A stretch of DNA of 64,000 nt from Rapana venosa (taxonomy: Eukaryota; Mollusca; Gastropoda; Neogastropoda; Muricidae). The stretch is taken from the NCBI GenBank assembly GCA_028751875.1, contig CM054151.1, positions 37,641,343-37,705,342 of the forward strand. The letters are read 5' to 3'. A program made the position numbers and the translations under genes. Numbering within the stretch: position 1 is the stretch's first letter; every line of letters begins with the position of its first letter. The notes beneath the pieces are model-generated. The model was not told the DNA's origin. It saw nothing but the letters and a program-made list of their open reading frames with translations, and did not search any database. Positions 21,133 to 32,599 of the stretch are shown one piece after another.

Positions 21133-21705
21133 GTGGATTGGCGGTCTAGAGGTAACGCACTTGCTTAGAAAGCGAAGAGCCCACGGGTTCCAAGTATGTG
21201 GTGGTTTGATTCCCCCCCTCGCCCCCCCCCCCCCCCTCCCGCCCCCCCCCCCCCCCCCCCCCCCCGGTCTGCGCTGGAAATGGTCCCCCCATCTACTAGA
21301 TCGTAAGTGGTGGTCTGGGTGCTAGTCTATCGGATGAGAAGATAAATCGAGGTCTCGAATGCAACACGCATTTAGCGCACGCAAAAGAACACACGGCAAC
21401 AAAAGAGTTTGTCCCTGGCAAATTTCTGTAAAAAAAAAAGCCACTTTGATAGGTTAACAAATACACAGGAGACGGGAAAAACTAAAAATAAAATAAGATA
21501 AAATAAAACAATGGGTGGCGCTGCTTTTGCGACCACGTGCTCTCTCCAGGGATAACAGACATAATTTTTCAGCAGAGAAATCTGCCGTGACTTAAAGTGG
21601 TATATTATAGTACAATTCAATACAAGACAACACATCACAATCCAATCCAATCCAATACAAAACAATACAGTACAATACAAGGCTTTTAGTGTAGGAAAAG
21701 AATTT
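21133..21705 (+). mobile_element. tRNA-derived SINE, family C
   Basis: Head GGCGGTCTAGAGGTAACGC (from 21140) and a B-box-like GGGTTCCAAG, interrupted by a poly-C run (21220-21266). The body has GTGGTGGTCTGGGTGCTAG, ATTTAGCGCACGCAAAAGAA and CAATGGGTGGCG. It ends in an ACAAT/CCAAT pentamer tail (21605-21695). The second copy after the gap (31028-31425) keeps only the body and tail. Confidence 0.75.
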
Positions 21706-21734
21706 TGAGGTGGTTGCATTTTGCTTGTCAGTAT

Positions 21735-22090
21735 TGTTTTACACAGTTCTTGCTTAAACCATTGACGCTGGAGGCAACAGCAAAGTGAGAGGCTGTATGA
21801 CCAGTGGCTTTCTTTCCCACTCGTGGATTTCCACTTTACAGCTTAGTCTTTAGTGATCGACTATGATTCTCTGGACTAGGAGGCTTGACTTGCACAGTCC
21901 TTATTATGTGCTGCAGCCCTGGGGGCTGGTTGGCCTTTGGAGAACATCTCCAACGATGACTGTCCTTATGCCCACTTGGCCGAGAGAGTGGGGGTGTGCT
22001 GTGGGCAAGGCACCTCCACTATAATCAAATTTCTGCTCAATTTCCGAAGCAGCAGCTGCCTCCTCTGCTGTTTTGTACAAGAGGGAAACA
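21735..22090. repeat. Dispersed repeat, paired with 48268-48600
   Basis: Shares ACCATTGACGCTGG, GGCAACAGCAAAGTGAGAGG, TTAGTGATCGACTATGA, TTGGCCTTTGGAGAACATCT and GGCCGAGAGAGTGGGG with 48268-48600. In both places ACAAT/ATTGT pentamer DNA lies on the 5' side. Confidence 0.85.
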
Positions 22091-22258
22091 CATATTAAAA
22101 ATTCCATATAAATGTTTCTTCGTTAGTTTCTTCCTGTATGTCCAGTGCTTGACTTTGGACAAATATTCAAGAGAGCAAAAATATTTATCATGGCTTTGGA
22201 TTTTTTTTATTTCTATTTAGGACGGTTTTATATATGGCTTTTATCAGGCTTTTAACGT

Positions 22259-22259
<1 letters not shown>

Positions 22260-22309
<50 letters not shown>

Positions 22310-22402
22310 GTGTGTGTTGTGTGTGTGGTGTGTGTGCGCGTGTGTGTATGTGTGTGTGGTTGTTGTTGTTGCTAATGTTGCTGTTGTTGTTGTTGTTGTT
22401 TA
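22260..22402. repeat. (GT)n and (GTT)n microsatellite
   Basis: GT tract to 22345, then TTG triplets. The copy 2 equivalent (32000-32140) has a different TTG interruption. Confidence 0.95.
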
Positions 22403-22850
22403 GATAGTGGCTAAGCTAGCTCTTCATTGACGGGGATTTTGAAAAGATTGTTGTTATCTTGTACGGTTTTGTATTATATTATCATTCAATGTAAGATGGT
22501 GGGTTGTTTTTTTTAGTCACAAAGAAACATATATTGCTCACTTATCAGTTAATTGACGTCGGAAGAAATTCTTTTGATTGCTCATGTCCATCGTAAGTTT
22601 GCAAATTATTCTTTTTGTTTTCCTACTGAGTGAGTTCTATAACTTAAGCACTCTACTATCTGTTCTATGAAGATAAAGCTTGAGGAGACTTGAGGCTTTC
22701 TGTTGTTCAACTTCTATCTAGCTGTACATTTTTGATATTTTAACGCATGAATGCGCGCTTGCGTGGGCACACACACACACGCGCGCACACACACATACAC
22801 ACATACACACACACGCACCAACACGCACGCGCACGCACACGTACACACAG

Positions 22851-23998
22851 ATGTTCAGTCGCATATTGAAAATAAGTATGCTGACTGCTTAAAAGTTTAT
22901 ACGGATGGATCTGCTTTAGAAAATCATGACACAGGCTCTGCATTTGTCATACCAGCACTTAAAATTGAGAAATCGTACTATCTTGGTAAACATCGTTCAA
23001 TATTTACAGCTGAACTTATTGCAGTTCTTATGGCTCTTAACTATATTCTTGATTTTCCATTTTCCTTCTTTCATATCTTGCTTTGCGTTGACTCCAAGTC
23101 AGTATTGTATGCTATAAAATCCCCACACTTCAAGAAGGTCTCCAGAATTAGTTTTGAAATTAAATATGTCATACACATCCTAAGCTTAAGAGGTATTCCT
23201 GTATCTTTTTGTTGGGTGCCTTCTCATGTTGGAATGTTTTTCAAATGAGTGGGCTGACAGAGCTGCAAAAAAGGGGGCAAGACACAATATGGAATCGATA
23301 GAACTGGATGTTCCCTTATCTCTACAGGAAGGATACCGTATATTAGAACAAACTTCATGGGGTAAGTTTAAAGAATCTGATCAATTCAAGGAACGATATT
23401 TAAAAAGTTGTCTGACCACTGCCCATATTTCTTGTTATATGGCTCTTCTCAAATAGATTCGCGTTTTATGACAGTGAGAAGGGTTAATTCACTATATTTT
23501 AGAATGAAGTTAAATGCATTCCTTACAAAATTTTGTAAACATGTTAGATGTCTATGTGGGGATGATATTTCCAATACTCATATCATATTTGATTGCCCTA
23601 TTGTAAAATCTTTTTTACCTACATTTTTTGAACAGTCTCTGGAAAATATATTTGAAAATTCAAAGCTAGCCTTTGCCATTGCCAGATGTTTATTGCATAG
23701 TCCACTTGAATATTTATTGTAGTTACATTATTGTTATTTCATGTTTCGACATTGTTGAGTTTATATTTTGCTCCTGTTTAAAAGTATTATCATTACTTTT
23801 CTAGGGTTTTTTTTTTTTGGGGGGGGGGGGTTGCTTTTTCCTTCTTTTTTTTTTTAAACCAACACTGGTGCTGTTTCTTAACCTTTTGTCCTTCCACTCT
23901 TTCTTCTCCCTTCTTTAACTTCCACTACACTTTCTATTTCCCTCGTCTAATATCACTTAGAGTGAACAGACGTTAAATTGAAGACAACAACAACAACA
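22851..23998 (+). mobile_element. RNase H-encoding LINE 3' end, copy 1
   Basis: Plus strand reads SHIENKYADCLKVYTDGSA, then FTAEL, LCVDSKSV and, after one T insertion near 23237, NEWADRAAKKGA: the four RNase HI acidic residues. A second frameshift near 23450 leads to CLCGDDISNTHIIFDCP, the C-terminal zinc-knuckle-like motif, and a stop at 23720. The 3' untranslated region ends with the hairpin tail (23944-23972) and (CAA)n. A CA tract sits at the truncated 5' edge. Same family as 10469-11390. Confidence 0.88.
23944..23998 (+). mobile_element. LINE 3' hairpin tail, copy 4 (attached to its parent LINE)
   Basis: CGTCT (23944-23948), AATAT, CACT, TAG, AGTG, AAC, AGACG (23968-23972), followed by TTAAATTGAAGA and (CAA)n. 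This copy shows that the tail belongs to the RNase H LINE. Confidence 0.8.
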
Positions 23999-24060
23999 CG
24001 CGTGCGTCTGTCGGTCTGATAGTCCTAATCTAAATCTGATCAAAATGTCACATATGCTTA

Positions 24061-24201
24061 TTAGAGAGCGAGAGAGAGTACAGACAGAGAGACAGACAGA
24101 CAGACAGACAGACAGGCAGAGACAGAGCCAGAGAGACAGACAGACAGAGACAGTGACAGATAAACAGAGAGAGCCAGAGAGACAGACAGACAGAGACAGA
24201 T

Positions 24202-24280
<79 letters not shown>
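24061..24280. repeat. CAGA-rich and (GA)n tract
   Basis: GACAGACAGACAG variants change to pure (GA)n from 24206. Copy 2 (33797-34015) has many interruptions in the GA part. Confidence 0.95.
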
Positions 24281-24282
<2 letters not shown>

Positions 24283-24564
24283 CTTTACGTAAAAGTACAA
24301 AACAAAAAAAAGCAACTGAAGGACAGGATAACGAAAAAGGAGGCTTCATAACAGCAACATTGTTCAAGGCTACCGATTTTCCGCTAGAAAATGACACGTG
24401 GTTGTCTTCAAGTCCTTGGCCGTTCCACTGTTTTCATGGCTGTTGCGTGACTAAGCGCAGTTGTGACTCAGTGGGGTGACACTTCAAATGTGACTGATGT
24501 GTGGGCTTGGCTATTCTGTCTTTTCTTGTTTTCTCTTCTCTTCTGTCTCTGTCTCTCTCTGTGC

Positions 24565-24755
24565 CTCTCTGGGGACTGGATGTAAAAAAAACACAAAGCA
24601 CATGGGTGCTTATTCATTATCCTTAAAATAAAAAGAATTTGTTTGCCTCTGTCTGTCTGTCTCTCTCTCTCTGTGCCTTTCTGGGGACTGGATGTAAAAA
24701 AAACACAAAGCACATGGGTGCTTATTCATTATCCTCAAAATAAAAATAATTTGTC
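24565..24755 (+). mobile_element. Tandem SINE family A 3' ends (two units)
   Basis: Two units of ~112 bp, each GGGGACTGGATGTAAAAAAA, AGCACATGGGTGCTTATTC and ATTATCC, followed by a CTGTCTGTCT tract. Copy 2 of the ~9 kb segment has three units. Confidence 0.85.
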
Positions 24756-24759
24756 TGTC

Positions 24760-25318
24760 TGTCTGTCTGTCTCTCTGTGTCTCTCTGTCTGATTGCATGT
24801 ATACATGTATCAACCCTTTATCTTTTTTCTCTTTCTCTCGTTCCTTTCTGTTTCTTTCTCTGTGTGTATATGTTGTCTGCTTTCTGTTTCTGTGTCTCTT
24901 TCTCTCTTTCCTTTCTTTCTTTCTTCTTCGTTTTCTTCTTCTTCTTCGCTGTCTCTGTTCTGTCTCTGTCTGTCTATCTGTCTGTCTATCTGTCTGTCTG
25001 TCTGTGTGTCTGTCCGATTGTATGTATACATGTATCAACCCTCTGCCTTTTTTCCTCTTGTTCCTTTCTCTTTCTTTCTCTGTGAGTATGTTGTCTACCT
25101 TCTGTTTCTGTGTCTCTGGTGTTACTACCTCTCTTCCTTCCTTTTTTCTTCTTTTTCTTTCTTTCTTTCTTTCTTTCTTTGTTGTTGTTGTTGTTCTTCT
25201 TCTTCTTCTTCTTCTTCTTCCTCTCCTCCTCCTCCTTTTCTTCCTCCTCCTTCTCCCTATCCGTTTATTTTTCTTTCTTTCTTTCTTTCTTTCTTTCTAT
25301 CTTTCTTTCTTCTTCTTG
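24760..25318. repeat. Pyrimidine-rich tract (CTGT, TTTC, CTT repeats)
   Basis: About 560 bp of C/T-dominated simple sequence. Long low-complexity ORFs on both strands here are artefacts. Confidence 0.9.
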
Positions 25319-25700
25319 TTCAGCTCTGTCGAGCAGCCTCAAAGCATGTGCACTTCCATAGCAGCATCACTACGTCATTCTCATCCTTATCTTCGTTAAT
25401 AATGATAACATAAACACAATGTAAGAAAACAAGATGGAAGGAGACTAGTACGTGGTGTACTGCATACTCCAGCTTACATCAGGCACCACTTGAACACCCA
25501 CCAACAAAGTGACCCAGCAGCACTGCGGGGCCTGTCTGGCTGGTGGCCCGACGGCGGCCTGACATTGGCAGGCTCCCTGTGGACTTCTGATCCTGAAGAT
25601 GCCACATAACGAATCTGGATATGGCTGAGGAGGAGAGATAGACACGAGTGGCGAGGAAACAGCAGGGCAGGAACGTCTACGAAGATGACACCGCTAAAAC
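25319..25700 (-). repeat. Dispersed repeat, paired with 59640-60210
   Basis: Complement of the 59.6 kb sequence: shares (plus strand here) CTCAAAGCATGTGCACTTCC, AGCAGCATCACTACGTCAT, AAGTGACCCAGCAGCACTGC and GGCTGGTGGCCC. Relative to 59640-60210, about 250 bp between the two blocks are missing. No protein family recognised. Confidence 0.75.
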
Positions 25701-25922
25701 CAAAAAAGGTCCAATTTATGTCGGTGTGGTGCCAAACCTGACTCTCTGCATATGGTTTTTCTGTCCATCCTGCAATGTCGTTCATCCACCGTTTTATGTT
25801 TTGTCTTCTGTCAGCCTCTTCCTTTATCAGCAGTTTCCCTTCACAGTTCCCTGGATGACAGTACTGAGTGAGGTCATTTCCGCCAGCAAAAGAGCGGTGT
25901 GAAGTTAGACCAAAAGGTAAAG

Positions 25923-26303
25923 TGAGGAGGAGGAGGAGGAGGAGGAGAGGAGGAGGAGGAGGAGGAAGAAGAAGAAGAAGAAAGAAGAAGAAGAAGAAGA
26001 AGAAGAAGAAGAAGAAGAAAAGAAAAGAATTGTGAAGAAGAAGAAGATGATGAAGAAGAAGAATTGCGAAGAATTGCGAAGAAAGAGAAGAAGAAGAAGA
26101 AGAAGAAGAAGAAGAAGAAGAAGAAGAAGAAGAAGAAGAAAGAAAGAAGAAAAAGAAAGAAGAAGAAGAAGAAGAATTGCGAAGAAGTAGAAGAAGAAGA
26201 ATTGCGAAGAAGTAGAAGAAGAAGAATTGCGAAGAATTTGCGAAGAAGAAGAAATGCGAAGAAGAATTGCGAAGAAGAAGAAGAATTGCGAAGAAGAAGA
26301 AGA
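25923..26303. repeat. GGA/GAA microsatellite with GAATTGCGAAGAA steps
   Basis: (GGA)n changes to (GAA)n with regularly spaced ATTGC interruptions. The same interrupted repeat continues on the far side of the RTE-like LINE (29908-30083), so the LINE landed inside it. Confidence 0.93.
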
Positions 26304-26885
26304 ATTACTTACTTACTTAGGCCCATCACTCCCCCTGGAGCAAAGGCCGCCGACAACAGTCCGCCAGAGTCCCTGTCCTGGGCTATTCTCTCCAGCTGTC
26401 TCCAGGTATATCCCATCTTTCTGGTTTCTGCCTCAAGGTCGCGTCGCCAGGTGTTTCTTGGCCTTCTTCTTTTTCGTTTTCCCTGGGGGTTCCATGATAG
26501 TGCCTGCCTTGTGATGTTGCTGGCTGGCTTTCTCAGGATGTGCCCAATCCATCCCCATCTCCTGCGCCGGGTTTTCTTTTTTCGGCTGGCAGCTGGTTGG
26601 TACGTTGCCACAGGTCTGCTTTGCTGATGGTGTCGGCCAGTGGATCTGGAGGATTGGGTCTCAGGCAGCTGTTGAGAAGGTCTTCCCACTTTCTTGATGG
26701 TGGTCTTTGTTGTCCTCCATGTCTCCGCTCCATATAGTAGGACTTGACTTGACGTTGGAGTTGAACAGCCTGATCTTTGTGCGGGTCGACACCACCTTGG
26801 AGCTCCAGATGTTCTTCAGCTGCAAGTACGCTGCCCTCGCCTTGCCAATTCTTGCTCTGACGTCTGCGTCTGTGCCGCCCTGCAT

Positions 26886-26965
26886 GTTAATGTTGTTGTT
26901 GTTGACTTCAATTTTACGTCTGTTCACTTTAGTGATATTAGACGCCCCCCCCCCCCCCCCCCCCC

Positions 26966-26998
<33 letters not shown>

Positions 26999-27310
26999 AA
27001 CAAAAAAACAAAAACAAAAAACCCAAAAACAAAACAAAAACAAAAAAACCCGGGAGATGTGGATGTGGTGTTAAAAAAAAAATAATAATAATCTCGAAAA
27101 ACTTGGCAATGCAACAGGAATTTAAAAAACAACAAAAAAAAACCCAACAAGTCATTAACGTTAATGTAACTATAACAAATGTCTTATGGGACTGTAAAAA
27201 AGACCTTTCACAATTTCAAATGCCAATTTTAAATTACTGAATATGCTGGTGAGGGAGTTTTCAGAAAAATGGGGCATGAAAGGTTTTACACTCTGGCAGT
27301 CAAAAAGTTA
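26886..27310 (-). mobile_element. 5'-truncated RNase H LINE nested in the RTE-like LINE, with target-site duplication
   Basis: Flanked by GTTAATG on both sides (26886-26892 and 27308-27314). The minus strand from 27305 encodes VKPFMPHFSENSLTSIFSN and, later, YSPIRHLL then stop. This is homologous to VKSFLPTFFEQSLENIFEN and HSPLEYLL of the LINE at 22851-23998. It ends with the same hairpin tail (26944-26917) and a TTG/CAA triplet tail. A poly-C/poly-A run lies at 26945-26995. Absent from copy 2 (near 36743). Confidence 0.9.
26893..26944 (-). mobile_element. LINE 3' hairpin tail, copy 5
   Basis: In sense: CGTCT, AATAT, CACT, AA, AGTG, AAC, AGACG (hairpin 26944-26917), then TAAAATTGAAG and CAA triplets ending at the target-site duplication. 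Confidence 0.8.
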
Positions 27311-29907
27311 ATGATGCTACCCAGGTACGTGAATGTCTCCACTTCTTCCAGATCCTTCCCATTTAGTGTGACTGGGTCCTCACTCACTGCGTTGATCTTG
27401 AGAATCTTGGTTTTGCCTTCATGGATCTTGAGACCAACTTGTAATGAGGTGGCTGCTAGTTTTGTGGGTCTTGTCCTGCATCTGTTGGCGGCTGGGGGAA
27501 AGCAGGGCCAGGTCGTCGCTGCGAAGTCGAATCATCCAGCGGGTCCCACAGTGTCCATGGATTCCATTTCTTCTGTATGCCGTTGAAGTTTTCATGGTCC
27601 AATCGATCGCCAGGAGGAAGAGGAAAGGTGACAGGAGACAGCCTTGTCTAACCCCGGTCTTCACCTCAAAGCTGTTTGTGAGTTGTCCTCCATGGACCAC
27701 CCGGAGGTAAATTCTTTCATGGAGTTCTTGATAAAGTTGACCAGTTGGTTGGCACTCCATGGTGGCGAAGCAATTTCCAAGGGTGTTGCGGTCCACACTG
27801 TAAAAGGGCCCTTTCTCATAATCAACAAAGTTGATGTATAAAGATGAGTTCCACTCAAAAGATTGTCAACGATGATGCGCAAGGTGGCAATCGATCTACA
27901 CATGATCTGTTCTGGCGGAAGCCGACCTGCTGGTCTCGGAGGAGAGGGTCGACCGCATTTTTCATTCTCTCGAGGAGGATCCTTTTTAAAGACTTTTCCT
28001 GGCACCAACAGAACATTATCCCTCTATATTTGGGCACAGTTGCTGAGGTCTCCTTTCTTGGGTAGCTTGATGAGGTAGCCCTCCTTCCAGTCTGATGGTA
28101 CTTTCCTCCTCTTCCCAAATCTTCCCAAAGAGAGGGTACAGCATCTCTACCGTGGTCTCCAGGTCTGCCTTGAGTGCTTCTGCTGGGATGTTGTCCGGTC
28201 CTGCTGCCTTGCCATTTTTCAGCATTTTGATGGCTTTCTTGATCTCCTCCCTGGTGGTTGCTCACAGTTGAAAGTCTAGGTCTCTATCAGCAGGGTCGAG
28301 TCCGGGGGGTTTGAAGGGACGGGTATGTTCAGGAGTTCCTCAAAGTGCTCTGCCCATCTGTTCAGTTGCCCCCCTGTTCCCAGGATGGTGTTTCCTTTCT
28401 TGTCTTTGACTGGTCCTCAGGCCTGCTGTACTTCCCTGAGAGTTTCTTTTGTGGTATCATACAGCAGCTTCATGTTGTTTTTGGGTGCGCTTCCTCGGCT
28501 TCCTCTGCCCGCTGTCGATGTACTTGCGCTTGTCTGTTCTTGCGCTCCTCTTAAATTCTCTGTTTTGGGTTCTGTGAAGTCGCTTGTGCCTTTGGGCCCT
28601 TTTCTGCTCTTGTCCAGGTTGTTTACTGCTGCTTTCTTCTGCTTTCTCTTCTCAATCTTGTCCATTGTGGCTGCCAATATCCATTCCTTCTGTTGGGGTC
28701 TCTTTGGGCCCACTACTTCCTGACAAGTTGACGTCCGTGTCTCTTTCATTTTCTTCCACTGGCTCTCGATGTCAGTCTCTTCTTCAAAACAGTTCTTGTA
28801 GTACTTGGTACTTGTTGGTGAGGGACGCTTGAATTCTTCATTTTTTCTTTGAGTCTTTCAACAGGCTGGTGTTGTACTTCTGCCTCTTTGTTGTTACTTT
28901 CATCCGTTCTTCTTCAGCTTTTGCTTCAGCCTGGCTACCAAAAGGTGGTGGTCAGATGCAACGTCTGCTCCTCCTTTTCACCCTTAATCCTGTAGAGATC
29001 TCCTGAATTTCTTGGCCATGCAGAATTGGTCGATCTGGTTCTCATCACATGATTTGGTGATACCCAGGTGGCCTTAGTACTCTTCTGTGGGGGAAAATGC
29101 TGCCACCGATTACCAGATTGTTGATAGCACAGAAGTCTGCAAATCTCTCGCCATTCTATTCATCTCTCCTAATCCGTGTCTTCCCATCATTCCTCGCATC
29201 CCGTGTTGGGCTTGTCCGATCTTGGCATTGAAATCACCCCTGAGGATGTTTATATCTTTTTCTGGGTACTTGGCAATGGGCGTTCTGCAGTCTGTCGTAG
29301 AATTGATCTTTGGCTTCTTCATCTCCGTCATTAGTTGGCGCATAACACTGGATGATGTTCATTCTGATCTTCTTCTTCTTAGTCCTGAAGGATGCCGCGA
29401 TGATTCTTGATCCGTGTGCTTCCCATCCTATCAGGCTTGCTGCGCAGGGCTTGACAAAATGAGCGTAGCGCCTTTTGTTTTGTGGAGCGTTGTCTTCTTC
29501 GTGGCCAGAAAAAAGCAGCATCTCTCCAGTGAGCAGTCTCCTTTGTCCGACTGTGTCCAATGGGTCTCACTGATGCCAAGCAATGTGAGGTTGTAGCTTT
29601 TCACCTCTGCTGCTACTTGTGTTGTTTTTCCGTCTCATACATGGTCCTCACAATTTCCATGTTCCGACGTTGATGGTCTGGTCGATAAAAGGGGGGTCGG
29701 CCTTGTGGCTTCCGTAGACTCACGGCTTTCACCACATGGCGTCATACATCCTCTTGGCGAGGACCCTTCCTCTCCCAGGGCAGTAGTCTCTTGGTCCGTT
29801 GTTGGCGTTTCTGTAGCAAACTTTGTTTTTATGGGGTGGGGTTGCTAGCCCCACGCCCAACCCTCCTCCTTTCTCATCCGGGCTTGGGACCGGCAATGGC
29901 AGAGTTA

Positions 29908-30083
29908 AGAAGAAGAATTGCGAAGAAGAATTGTGAAGAAGAAGAAACAGAAGAAACAGAAGAATTGCGAAGAAGAATTAAAGAAGGAGAAGAATTGCGG
30001 GGAAAAGAAGAATTGCGACGAAGAAGAAGAGAAGAAGAAGAAGAAAGAAGAAGAAGAAGAAGAAGAAGAAGAAGAAGATACAT
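29908..30083. repeat. GAA microsatellite with ATTGC interruptions, far side of the LINE
   Basis: GAAGAATTGCGAAGAAGAAT-type units. Missing from copy 2, where the LINE 5' end joins directly to TGAGGTGTCAAAG (39306). Confidence 0.93.
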
Positions 30084-30527
30084 TTCATTCAACTTGTCGC
30101 ACCTTGTGGCTTTTACTAACATTTGCCAGTCGCGCTTTTGAGGTGTCAAAGTTCGCGCTTCCTCTCTTTCAAGCTGTGAGAGCATGTCGCCCTTTGAGAC
30201 AGCCCATGCACTCAGGGGTTTGATAGTCACGTAGCTAAGTTAAGTTAAACAGTGATGTCCTTAACAGAGGCGATTCATGGAATATTCTTCAGGCACTGAT
30301 GCTTCCTGTCTTTTGGAAACTGAATTTGAAGAAACTGATACTACTTATGTTCTAAGGAATGATGAACCAGTGTTCCGTTTATTTTGTGTGGTCAATCTGT
30401 TTAGAGGAGGCCTCTCCCAGTAGGTCATTTCAGTCTATGGTGTTTATATAGTCCCACTGATCACAAAGGCCATACCAGGGCTGCTACTTAAGCTCGTTTA
30501 GTTTCAGTTTCCCGACAGTAACATTCA

Positions 30528-31027
30528 NNNNNNNNNNNNNNNNNNNNNNNNNNNNNNNNNNNNNNNNNNNNNNNNNNNNNNNNNNNNNNNNNNNNNNNNN
30601 NNNNNNNNNNNNNNNNNNNNNNNNNNNNNNNNNNNNNNNNNNNNNNNNNNNNNNNNNNNNNNNNNNNNNNNNNNNNNNNNNNNNNNNNNNNNNNNNNNNN
30701 NNNNNNNNNNNNNNNNNNNNNNNNNNNNNNNNNNNNNNNNNNNNNNNNNNNNNNNNNNNNNNNNNNNNNNNNNNNNNNNNNNNNNNNNNNNNNNNNNNNN
30801 NNNNNNNNNNNNNNNNNNNNNNNNNNNNNNNNNNNNNNNNNNNNNNNNNNNNNNNNNNNNNNNNNNNNNNNNNNNNNNNNNNNNNNNNNNNNNNNNNNNN
30901 NNNNNNNNNNNNNNNNNNNNNNNNNNNNNNNNNNNNNNNNNNNNNNNNNNNNNNNNNNNNNNNNNNNNNNNNNNNNNNNNNNNNNNNNNNNNNNNNNNNN
31001 NNNNNNNNNNNNNNNNNNNNNNNNNNN
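30528..31027. other. Assembly gap, exactly 500 N
   Basis: A round-number run of N is a placeholder for a gap of unknown size. The sequence ending at its left edge (copy 1) and the sequence beginning at its right edge (copy 2) are ends of the same ~9 kb segment. Confidence 0.99.
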
Positions 31028-31997
31028 AAATGGCCCCCCCTTTACTAGTTTCGTAAGGGTGGTTGGGTGCAGTCTTGGGATGAGAAGATAAATCGAGGTC
31101 TCAAATGCAACACGCATTTAGCGCACGCAAAAGAACACACGGCACAAAAGAGTTTGTCCCTGGCAATTTCTGTAAAAAAAAAGCCACTTTGATAGGTTAA
31201 CAAATACACAGGAGACGGGAAAACTAAAATAAAATAAGATAAAATAAAACAATGGGTGGCGTGCTTTGCGACCACGTGCTCTCTCCAGGGATAACAGACA
31301 TAATTTTTCAGCAGAGAAATCTGCCGTGACTTAAAGTGGTATATTATAGTACAATTCAATACAAGACAACACATCACAATCCAATCCAATCCAATACAAA
31401 ACAATACAGTACAATACAGGCTTTTAGTGTAGGAAAAGAATTTTGAGGTGGTTGCATTTTGCTTGTCAGTATTGTTTTACACAGTTCTTGCTTAAACCAT
31501 TGACGCTGGAGGCAACAGCAAAGTGAGAGGCTGTATGACCAGTGGCTTTCTTTCCCACTCGTGGATTTCCACTTTACAGCTTAGTCTTTAGTGATCGACT
31601 ATGATTCTCTGGACTAGGAGGCTTGACTTGCACAGTCCTTATTATGTGCTGCAGCCCTGGGGGCTGGTTGGCCTTTGGAGAACATCTCCAACGATGACTG
31701 TCCTTATGCCACTTGGCCGAGAGAGTGGGGTGTGTGCTGTGGGCAAGGCACCTCCACTATAATCAAATTTCTGCTCAATTTCCGAAGCAGCAGCTGCCTC
31801 CTCTGCTGTTTTGTACAAGAGGGAAAACACATATTAAAAATTCCATATAAATGTTTCTTCGTTAGTTTCTTCCTGTATGTCCAGTGCTTGACTTTGGAAA
31901 ATATTCAAGAGAGCAAAAATATTTATCATGGCTTTGGATTTTTTTAATTTCTATTTAGGACGGTTTTATATATGGCTTTTATCAGGCTTTTAAACGT

Positions 31998-32083
<86 letters not shown>

Positions 32084-32599
32084 TGTGTGTATGTGTGTGT
32101 GGTTGTTGTTGTTGCTAATGTTGCTGTTGTTGTTGTTGTGTTAGATAGTGGCTAAGCTAGCTCTTCATTGACGGGGATTTTGAAAAGATTGTTGTTATCT
32201 TGTACGGTTTTGTATTATATTATCATTCAATGTAAGATGGTGGGTTGTTTTTTTTAGTCACAAAGAAACATATATTGCTCACTTATCAGTTAATTGACGT
32301 CGGAAGAAATTCTTTTGATTGCTCATGTCCATCGTAAGTTTGCAAATTATTCTTTTTGTTTTCCTACTGAGTGAGTTCTATAACTTAAGCACTCTACTAT
32401 CTGTTCTATGAAGATAAAGCTTGAGGAGACTTGAGGCTTTCTGTTGTTCAACTTCTATCTAGCTGTACATTTTTGATATTTTAACGCATGAATGCGCGCT
32501 TGCGTGGGCACACACACACACGCGCGCACACACACATACACACATACCACACACGCACCAACACGCACGCCCGCACGCGCACGCACACGTACACACAGA

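Larger units (their letters stand above)
26304..29908 (-). mobile_element. RTE-like LINE, near full length, frameshifted, copy 1
   Basis: Minus strand. The 5' leader (29908-29700) includes GGGTTGGGCGTGGGGCTAGC. Endonuclease: SETHWT-type start near 29560, MNIIQCYAPTNDGDEEAKDQ, then ILRGDFNAKIG (near 29250). RT: LKNGKAAGPDNIPAEALKA (28200), TGVRQGCLLSPFLFLL (27640), SDDLALLS (27510). C-terminus: [35 protein letters not shown] and a stop at 26309, followed at once by a (TAAG)n tail. About ten frameshifts break it. A 427-bp piece (26886-27310) is a second LINE inserted into it. EN before RT, no RNase H and a very short 3' end with a tetranucleotide tail fit the RTE clade. Confidence 0.85.
21278..30527. 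repeat. ~9 kb duplicated segment, copy 1
   Basis: From GGAAATGGTCCCCCCATCTA to the gap, this segment matches 31028-39683 in order and orientation. Differences are mostly single-base gaps, plus a LINE insertion (26886-27310), a second GAA block (29909-30140) and 2 versus 3 SINE-tail units. Confidence 0.93.

Noticed and set aside
30488..31117. ORF spanning the N gap
   Set aside because: Mostly unknown residues; an artefact of translating N.
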